A DNA stretch of 64,000 bases from Clostridia bacterium (GTDB lineage: Bacteria; Bacillota; Clostridia; Christensenellales; Aristaeellaceae), in NCBI GenBank assembly GCA_017524615.1, contig JAFXVJ010000013.1, positions 1-64,000 on the forward strand. Direction: 5' to 3'. Positions 22,916 to 29,281 of this stretch are shown piece after piece; the first letter of the stretch is position 1; every line of letters begins with the position of its first letter. The translations under genes were made by a program, and so were the position numbers. Below the pieces are notes generated by a model, which was given only the letters and a program-made list of their open reading frames with translations, was not told the DNA's origin and did not search any database.

Positions 22916-23952
22916 CAGTTCAACACCGCTGAGGGCATGCCCAGCCACCGTACCGTTTGCAGATGCAATTGGGACAGCGCATTGAGCATTCGGGGCGTTG
23001 GCAAAACACACAGCATACTTTCCAGCACCTCCCGCATTTCCGCAAGATCCGCGCCTTGCTTCGCCATCATGCGCAGATCCTCCAGCACTTCTTCCTCATC
23101 GTATTCCGGCCGGATAGCGCCGTACAGCGCGCCCCGCATGGCTTCACAGGAGGCCACTTCCTCCGGCAGGATACCGTTCATGCCGCCCAGCATCATTTCC
23201 TTCGTGATGTGGATTTCCTGGGGCTTCATGTGAGCCAGATGAGCAAGCAGATGATCCGGATCCGCCAAGCCGGGATGCAAAAGCAGAATTTCGCCCTCGG
23301 GTGTTTCGGTGTAATCAAAGGCGGCGCGCAGATAGCGGGCAATCAAAATGGCCATGGCCCCATCAGGCTCCTGGTGCTGCTGATAAAAATGCGCCATGGG
23401 CACTGATGCGTGCAGGAAGCCGGCCAGATACAGCAGACTGTGGAGGGTGGCGTCGAACGAAAAAACCTTTTCCCGGGCCTGGGTGTATTCCGGGGCCAGC
23501 ATGGCCTGTGTGATGGTGCCAATCAGCTCCGGCGCCAAGGTCAATTGGGCGCTTTCATCATTCGTGATCTGCAGCGTGCACCACAGACGGGAGATCAGCG
23601 CCTCAGCCGCGCTGATTTCGTCCCAGTCTTCCAGACAGACTGCGCCGTTATTCATCAGCATGCGCTTTACCAATTCATCTTCCCGCGGGGACAGATAGCG
23701 CGCTTCCTCTTTCGCCCGTCCTTTTACCAGGGCCTGCAAGGTTTCCAGCCGAGGTATGCGGGTTTTAATTTCCTTGGCGTAATACGAAAAAAGAAACAGC
23801 TTTTGTACTTCATCGTCGCACAGGGTGCCGAAAATTCCGGCGGAGGGCCAACGGGACAGCCTTTCCTGGCAAGCTTCCAATTGCCTTTCCCGCATGACGC
23901 TCATGGTTTTATCGCACCAGCGTTCGACGCGGCTTACGCTTGTCCTGAGCAA
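22915..23952 (-). CDS. unknown cytosolic protein, first gene of a four-gene unit
   Basis: A 345-residue protein with no signal peptide or membrane segment. It is mainly helical and acidic, with a Cys- and Met-rich middle. I do not recognise it. Seen: an N-terminal helix with many Arg (SVMRERQLEACQERLSRWP), a DDEVQKLFLFSYYAKE segment, and an acidic EYDEEEVLEDLRMMAKQGADLAEM helix near residue 290. The start is TTG 23952, because GAGGAGG lies 10 nt upstream and no in-frame ATG is better placed. It has its own promoter and is coupled to the pseudouridine synthase, which hints at an RNA-related or housekeeping role without proving it. Confidence 0.65.
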   Translation of the reverse strand: MLRTSVSRVERWCDKTMSVMRERQLEACQERLSRWPSAGIFGTLCDDEVQKLFLFSYYAKEIKTRIPRLETLQALVKGRAKEEARYLSPREDELVKRMLMNNGAVCLEDWDEISAAEALISRLWCTLQITNDESAQLTLAPELIGTITQAMLAPEYTQAREKVFSFDATLHSLLYLAGFLHASVPMAHFYQQHQEPDGAMAILIARYLRAAFDYTETPEGEILLLHPGLADPDHLLAHLAHMKPQEIHITKEMMLGGMNGILPEEVASCEAMRGALYGAIRPEYDEEEVLEDLRMMAKQGADLAEMREVLESMLCVLPTPRMLNALSQLHLQTVRWLGMPSAVLN

Positions 23953-24013
23953 AATCCCATCGCCTCCTCACCGCCTGCGTTTTTTCCGCGCATTTCGCGT
24001 GTGTCCTATACAG

Positions 24014-24041
24014 ATTATACAATCAATTATTGCCCTGTCAA
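24014..24041 (-). promoter_or_regulatory. promoter of the four-gene minus-strand unit
   Basis: On the minus strand TTGACA (24036-24041), a 16-nt spacer and TATAAT (24014-24019). It sits just downstream of ligA, so the unit at 20216-23952 has its own promoter. I see no terminator for ligA in the gap. Confidence 0.75.
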
Positions 24042-24064
24042 GCCTTTTTGATCGGATTACCATT

Positions 24065-26038
24065 TCAGCCGTTTTGGGCCATTTTGCGTAATTCATCTTC
24101 AGTCAACAGCGGGATGCCCAAGGATTGAGCCTTGCTCAGCTTGCTGCCGGCGTTTTCGCCCACCACCACATAGCTGGTTTTTTTGCTGACGGAGGACGCA
24201 GCCTTGCCCCCGTGTTCGCGGATGAAATCCTCCGCTTCATGGCGTGACAGGGTGGGCAGGGTGCCGGTGACCACCATGGTCATGCCCGAAAACGGTCCTT
24301 CGGCCGCTTTCGCTTCGGCTTGCGGGTTGACGCCCGCTGCCAGCAGGGCGTCCACCATGCGGTTGTTTTCCGGGAAAGAGAAAAAGTCGATCACGCTCTG
24401 CGCAACGATTTCTCCCACATCGTCGATAGCCAGCAGCTGATCCATTTTCGCGCTCCGTACAGCCGTTAGCGTGCCGAAGGCCGCGGACAGATCCCTGGCT
24501 GTTTTGCTGCCGATGTTGGGGATGCCGATGGCCAGCAGGAAGCGGGATAAAGGACAATGCTTGCTTTCCTCCAGCGCGTCCATCAAATTTTGCGCGCGTT
24601 TATCCTGGAAGCCGTCAAGCGCCTGCAATTGCTCCGCTGTCAGGCGATACAGGTCCGCAGCGTCCCGCACGTGCAGCTGATCGTAAAGCAGATCCGCCGT
24701 TTTTTCAGAAAACCCTGTGATGTTCATAGCGTCACGGGAGGCAAAGTGGGACAGCCGGGCCACCGCCTGAGGCCGGCAGGATTCCCGGTTCAGGCAATAC
24801 AGGTGCGCTCCCCGCCAGGTCAATTCCCCGCCGCAGGCAGGGCACCGATCCGGCGGCAGTATGGGCGTGCCCTCCACACCGTCGTCCACCTTGCCCATGA
24901 TTTCCGGGATCACATCGTTGGATCGGCGGATCCATACCGTGCAGCCCAGGGTCAGCTTTTTCCGCTGAATATCTCCCACATTGTTCAGCGTCGCTTTTTT
25001 TACGGTCACACCCGCAAAGTCGACCGGTGTCACGTGGGCCAAGGGGGTCAATTTGCCCGTGCGGCCCAATTCCCAGGTCACTTTTTCCAGGGTGGAGGTA
25101 TTTTCCTCCGCGGCGAATTTATAGGCAACTTCCCACCGGGGGAATTTTTCCGTGTGGCCCATCATGTCCCGGGTGCGGTAATCCATCACCTTCACCACGG
25201 CGCCGTCGATCAGGAAATCCAGCCAGGGCCTGTCTTCTTCGATCTGCCGGATCAGCCTGATCACATCCTCGCGGCTGTCCGCTTGCTGAAAATAGGGGGT
25301 CACCGGGAAACGCTGCTCCCGGATGAACCTCAGCATACCCGCATGGTCGGTATATGGCGGGTTTTCGATGGTGCCCACGGAATAGAAAAATGCGCTCAGC
25401 TTCCGGGCGGCCGTCACCGCCGGATCCAGGTTCCGAAGCGCTCCCGCGGCGGCGTTGCGGGCATTCTTCAGCGGCTCCTGGGCAGTTTCATTGTATTTTT
25501 TCAGCGTGCTCAGCCGCATGATGCATTCGCCGTGCACCTCGATCAGTCCCTGCCAGGGAATGGTCAGGGGCACATCCCGGATGGTGCGGGCCTGGGGCAG
25601 GATGGCTTCCCCCACCTCTCCGTTGCCCCGGGTGGCTGCCTGAATCAGCGTGCCGTGATCATATGTCAGATTCAGGGTCAAGCCGTCCAGCTTGTATTCC
25701 ACACAGTAGGACAGGGGCGGCAATGTGGGATCCTGTTTCCACAGCTTTTCCGTGCGGTCAAACCAGGCGTTCAATTCCTCTTCGCTCTGCACCTTGTCCA
25801 TGCTCCATAGCCGGTTGATGTGGCGATGCTTCTGAAACTCCGGCAAGGGATCGCCGCCCACCCGAATGGAGGGGGAATCTGGCAGCACCACGCCCGTTTC
25901 TTTTTCCATTTTCAGCAGCTGATTGTACAATGCATCCCATTCATGGTCGGAAATCAAGGGATCATCCAGCACATAATACGCATACGCCGTTTTGTTCAGA
26001 TAATCCACCAGGGAACGCATATCGTGAAAATGTTCCAT
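24065..26038 (-). CDS. ligA: NAD-dependent DNA ligase
   Basis: Seals nicks in replication and repair using NAD+. 657 residues with all domains in order: Ia (residues 1-~65), the adenylation domain with the AMP-accepting Lys116 in EYKLDG (commonly EPKxDG), the OB fold (TGKLTPLAHVTPV), a four-Cys zinc finger (CPACGG...CLNRESC), helix-hairpin-helix repeats, and a C-terminal BRCT domain (FSGMTMVVTGTLPTLSRHEAEDFI). I chose ATG 26038, because GGAGGG lies about 7 nt before it; an upstream in-frame ATG at 26053 overlaps that site. It follows pcrA, as in Bacillus. A strong hairpin separates the two. Confidence 0.96.
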   Translation of the reverse strand: MEHFHDMRSLVDYLNKTAYAYYVLDDPLISDHEWDALYNQLLKMEKETGVVLPDSPSIRVGGDPLPEFQKHRHINRLWSMDKVQSEEELNAWFDRTEKLWKQDPTLPPLSYCVEYKLDGLTLNLTYDHGTLIQAATRGNGEVGEAILPQARTIRDVPLTIPWQGLIEVHGECIMRLSTLKKYNETAQEPLKNARNAAAGALRNLDPAVTAARKLSAFFYSVGTIENPPYTDHAGMLRFIREQRFPVTPYFQQADSREDVIRLIRQIEEDRPWLDFLIDGAVVKVMDYRTRDMMGHTEKFPRWEVAYKFAAEENTSTLEKVTWELGRTGKLTPLAHVTPVDFAGVTVKKATLNNVGDIQRKKLTLGCTVWIRRSNDVIPEIMGKVDDGVEGTPILPPDRCPACGGELTWRGAHLYCLNRESCRPQAVARLSHFASRDAMNITGFSEKTADLLYDQLHVRDAADLYRLTAEQLQALDGFQDKRAQNLMDALEESKHCPLSRFLLAIGIPNIGSKTARDLSAAFGTLTAVRSAKMDQLLAIDDVGEIVAQSVIDFFSFPENNRMVDALLAAGVNPQAEAKAAEGPFSGMTMVVTGTLPTLSRHEAEDFIREHGGKAASSVSKKTSYVVVGENAGSKLSKAQSLGIPLLTEDELRKMAQNG

Positions 26039-26069
26039 GCATCCGCCCTCCATTCAGTTATGCGGCAGA

Positions 26070-26100
26070 GGGGGCTCTTTCATCATCGGAAAGAACCCCC
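26070..26100 (-). other. intercistronic hairpin between pcrA and ligA
   Basis: A 12-bp stem, 26089-26100 with 26070-26081, has one G-U pair and a 7-nt loop. On the minus strand it is followed by TCTGCCG, not a T-run, so it is not a good intrinsic terminator. RNA processing or differential stability of the pcrA and ligA messages is a possible role. Confidence 0.6.
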
Positions 26101-26121
26101 GCTTTTCATATCACCGTGCGT

Positions 26122-28401
26122 TTATTCATCGATTTTCACAATGGGCGTAATGGATAAAGAAAACTCCTTGGTACCGTAGGCGGTGAAAGAAATCGTGATC
26201 CGGGCATCAGCGCCCCTGCCCTTGACTTCCTGAACGGTTCCTTCCCCAAATTTGCGATGCAATACGTGATCTCCCGGCTGAAACAGGCTCTGCTCAGCGC
26301 CGGATGGCATGCTGCGGGCCACAGAGGGCACGGTAAAGCCCTTCTGCACCCCCGGAATGCTCAGGGGACTGCGCGCGTTGACGGCCATGCCCGGCGTGCC
26401 GAAGCTCAGATTCCGGGGACGTTCCCGCCGTCCGGCCATGGATGACCGATCCATTTCCGGCGCAAAGCTGTTCTTCGCGGCGGCGGCCCATTCGTCGATC
26501 ACCAGCCGCTCCGGGATCTCCTTCAGGAACTGGGAGGGCGGATTATGCGTGATCTGATTGAAGATCATCCGACGCCGGGCAAAGGACAGGTACAGCTGCT
26601 TCCTGGCGCGGGTGATGCCAACATAGCACAGCCGCCTTTCTTCCTCCATTTTCTTTTCATCCATCGCGGTGCGCATAGAGGGGAAAATGCCCTCCTCCAT
26701 CCCGGCCAGAAAGACGGCGTCATACTCCAGCCCTTTGGCGCTGTGCAGCGTCATCAGCGTCACATACTGGGGCGCGCTCTCCTGCTGATCCAGGTCCGTC
26801 ACCAGAGACACGTTTTCCAAAAAGGCTTCCAGTGTTTTGTCCTGGGACTGTTCCTCGAATTCCCGGGCCGCGCCGGCGAATTCCATCAGGTTATCCAGCC
26901 GGGTCTGCGCTTCCTCGCTGCTTTCGATTTCAAACTGCGCCTTCAGCCCCGTTTCCTGAAGCATGGTATCCACAAACTCCGACAGGGGCATCGTATCCTT
27001 GAGCGCGGTCAGCTTCATCAGCAGCATGGCGAATTCGGAAATGCATTTCCGGGGACGGGAGGACAGGCTCGCCGGCGGATCATTGAGCACGGAGAACAGG
27101 GGCAATTCCTCCTGCCTGGCATGCTCCTGCAAGACGGCCACGGTGGAATCGCCGATGGAACGCTTGGGCGTATTGATGATCCGGGCCAGGGACACGTCGT
27201 CCATCGGGTTCACAATGACCCGCAGGTAGGCCAGCGCGTCGCGGATCTCCTTCCGGTCATAAAACCGGGTGCCTCCGAAAATCCTGTATGGGATCGCCGC
27301 GCGGGTAAACATTTCCTCCATCACGCGGCTTTGCGCATGCATGCGGTACAGCACCGCGATCTGAGAACAGGGCACGTTCTGCCGCCGCAGCTTTTGGATC
27401 CTTTCGCAGATCCAGGCGGCCTCCTCCCGCTCGTCTCCCGCGCTGTACAGATGGATTTTTTCGCCCTCGCCCGCGTCGGTCCACAAAACCTTTTCTTTTC
27501 TGCCCATGTTGTGGGCGATCACCTGGTTGGCGGCGTCCAGGATGTTGGCGGTGGAGCGGTAATTCTGTTCCAGCTTGATCACCTTGGTATCGGGAAAATC
27601 CTGCTCAAAATCCAGGATGTTTCGGATGTCCGCCCCGCGCCAGCCGTAGATGGATTGGTCGTCATCCCCCACCACGCACAGATTGCGGCTTTCCTGGGTC
27701 AGCAGCCGCACCAGGGTATACTGGGCCGGGTTCGTATCCTGATACTCATCCACATGTACGTACTGAAAACGCTGCCGGTAATAATCCAATACCGGCGGAT
27801 GATCCACAAACAATTGCAGGGTCCGCAGCAGCAAATCGTCAAAATCCAGCGCGTTGGCGGCGCGCAAACGCTCCTCATAGTAGGAGTATACGTCGTGGAT
27901 CTGCTGGCTCTGGTAATCCTTGAGAGATTCCTGAAACCATTCATCCGGAGTGAGCATTTTGTTCTTCGCGTCTGAAATCTTGTTGCGGATCTCCCGGGGC
28001 GGCATGCGGTTTTCGTCCAGACTCAGCGTTTTCACCGCGTCCTTGATCACCCGCAGCTGATCATCGTCGTCATAGATGGTAAAGGACCGCTGATAGCCCA
28101 GTTTTTCAATGTCACGCCGTAAAATGCGCACGCAAACAGAATGGAAGGTGCCCAGCCACATGTCATTGGCGTCCGCACCCACCAGCTTTTCCACCCGCTC
28201 CCGCATTTCGCGGGCAGCCTTGTTGGTAAAGGTCAGCGCGAGAATATGCCATGGCTGCACGCCATGGTCGATCAGATTGGCAATGCGATAGGTCAGCGTG
28301 CGTGTTTTTCCGCTTCCAGCGCCGGCCAGAATCAGCACGGGACCCTCCAGCGTTTCCGCCGCCTTGCGCTGCATGGGGTTCAGGGCGTTTAAATCAATCA
28401 T
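26122..28401 (-). CDS. pcrA: UvrD/PcrA-type 3'-5' DNA helicase
   Basis: Superfamily 1A helicase of 759 residues, active in repair and in clearing proteins or RNA polymerase from DNA. Motif I AGAGSGKT is at residues 26-33, then TFTNKAA (Ia), DEYQDTN (II), GDDDQSIYGWRGA (III), LEQNYRS (IV), TLHSAKGLEYD (V) and VGITRARKQLYLS (VI). The C-terminal ~60 residues (GDHVLHRKFGEGTVQEVKG...) form the Tudor-like RNA polymerase-binding domain seen in Firmicute PcrA. It overlaps yerC by 4 nt (ATGA) and is followed by ligA. Confidence 0.96.
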   Translation of the reverse strand: MIDLNALNPMQRKAAETLEGPVLILAGAGSGKTRTLTYRIANLIDHGVQPWHILALTFTNKAAREMRERVEKLVGADANDMWLGTFHSVCVRILRRDIEKLGYQRSFTIYDDDDQLRVIKDAVKTLSLDENRMPPREIRNKISDAKNKMLTPDEWFQESLKDYQSQQIHDVYSYYEERLRAANALDFDDLLLRTLQLFVDHPPVLDYYRQRFQYVHVDEYQDTNPAQYTLVRLLTQESRNLCVVGDDDQSIYGWRGADIRNILDFEQDFPDTKVIKLEQNYRSTANILDAANQVIAHNMGRKEKVLWTDAGEGEKIHLYSAGDEREEAAWICERIQKLRRQNVPCSQIAVLYRMHAQSRVMEEMFTRAAIPYRIFGGTRFYDRKEIRDALAYLRVIVNPMDDVSLARIINTPKRSIGDSTVAVLQEHARQEELPLFSVLNDPPASLSSRPRKCISEFAMLLMKLTALKDTMPLSEFVDTMLQETGLKAQFEIESSEEAQTRLDNLMEFAGAAREFEEQSQDKTLEAFLENVSLVTDLDQQESAPQYVTLMTLHSAKGLEYDAVFLAGMEEGIFPSMRTAMDEKKMEEERRLCYVGITRARKQLYLSFARRRMIFNQITHNPPSQFLKEIPERLVIDEWAAAAKNSFAPEMDRSSMAGRRERPRNLSFGTPGMAVNARSPLSIPGVQKGFTVPSVARSMPSGAEQSLFQPGDHVLHRKFGEGTVQEVKGRGADARITISFTAYGTKEFSLSITPIVKIDE

Positions 28402-28709
28402 ACATCCTCTTTTTTACCCGTCATTTTCTCTTGCGCATCACGCATGCGCGCGATCACCAGCCGGTACCCATCGGAGCCATATATCAGGCTGCGGTTCACG
28501 CGGCTGATGGTGGCTGTGCTGGCCCGTGTGATTTCCGCGATTTGGGAGTAGGTAAGCCCCTGATCCAGCAGGAGCGCCACATCATAGCGCTGCACCATGC
28601 TGTTGATTTCCTGTATGGTGCACAGATCCTCCAGAAACGCCTGCATTTCCTCCCTGGTTTTCAGGGACAGCAGCGCGTCCAGCAACTTGGCGGCGTCATC
28701 GTGCGTCAT
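28398..28709 (-). CDS. yerC: YerC/TrpR-superfamily DNA-binding protein
   Basis: A 103-residue helical protein with a TrpR-like helix-turn-helix (LTYSQIAEITRASTATISRVNRSLIYGSDGYR). The family (YerC/YecD) sits next to pcrA in many Firmicutes. It lacks evidence for tryptophan binding; target genes are not known to me. It starts the yerC-pcrA-ligA operon and overlaps pcrA by 4 nt. AGGGGGGA lies upstream of ATG 28709. Confidence 0.88.
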   Translation of the reverse strand: MTHDDAAKLLDALLSLKTREEMQAFLEDLCTIQEINSMVQRYDVALLLDQGLTYSQIAEITRASTATISRVNRSLIYGSDGYRLVIARMRDAQEKMTGKKEDV

Positions 28710-28744
28710 GTTCCTCCCCCCTTTCGCGTTTGCTTTTCCCTTTG

Positions 28745-28753
28745 ATTATAACA
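28745..28753 (-). promoter_or_regulatory. extended -10 promoter of yerC-pcrA-ligA
   Basis: TGTTATAAT on the minus strand (TATAAT at 28745-28750) with an extended TGT. The -35 region is poor. It lies about 40 nt upstream of the yerC start. Confidence 0.55.
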
Positions 28754-28795
28754 TAAAACGAATGAAAAAGAAAGCGCCCCGCCTGCAAACATTTC

Positions 28796-28870
28796 AAAAA
28801 AGCGCGTATCTGTTCAATTCTTGACCGAACAGATACAGCGCACAAAGAAAAAGGCGGGGATGGCCCCGCC
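28796..28870 (-). terminator. two tandem intrinsic terminators after ridA
   Basis: On the minus strand the first stem is GGCGGGG/CCCCGCC (28853-28859 with 28864-28870), followed by TTTTT. The second, 10 bp plus a bulged GCGC (28806-28842 region), is followed by TTTTTT at 28796-28801. Together they insulate the yerC promoter from the ridA transcript. Confidence 0.85.
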
Positions 28871-28888
28871 CGCAGATCCCGAACGCAT

Positions 28889-29266
28889 TCATTTCATCGC
28901 TACGCACTCGATCTCCACCAGCCCGCCCTTGGGCAGGGCAGCCACCTGCACGCAGCTGCGGGCTGGATAAGCCCCGGCAAAGTAAGAGGCGTATACCTCG
29001 TTCACTTTGGCAAAATCCCGCAGATCCTGAACGAAAATGGTGGTCTTTACAATGCTGTCATAGGTCAGCCCCGCGGCGTCCAGAATGGCGCCAATATTCC
29101 GCATGGCGGCGTGGGTTTGATTCTCCACGCCCTCAGCCAGGCAGCCGGTCGCCGGATCGGTCCCCAACTGTCCGGAAAGATACAGGGTATCGCCGGCCCA
29201 AATGCCTTGAGAATACGGTCCGATGGCCCGGGGTGCACGGTCGCTGTGAACTGTCTGCTTGCTCAT
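28889..29266 (-). CDS. ridA: RidA-family reactive enamine/imine deaminase
   Basis: A 125-residue YjgF/YER057c/UK114 protein that hydrolyses 2-aminoacrylate and related enamines arising from PLP enzymes. The family block is present, with the substrate-binding Arg in PARSCVQVAALPKGGLVEIE and the N-terminal AIGPYSQGIWAGDTLYLSGQ. It trims reactive intermediates in the cytosol as a trimer. It starts 15 nt after the large SH3 protein's stop, so the two are probably cotranscribed, though a functional link is not obvious. Confidence 0.95.
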   Translation of the reverse strand: MSKQTVHSDRAPRAIGPYSQGIWAGDTLYLSGQLGTDPATGCLAEGVENQTHAAMRNIGAILDAAGLTYDSIVKTTIFVQDLRDFAKVNEVYASYFAGAYPARSCVQVAALPKGGLVEIECVAMK

Positions 29267-29281
29267 CTTGCTGCCTCCTGA

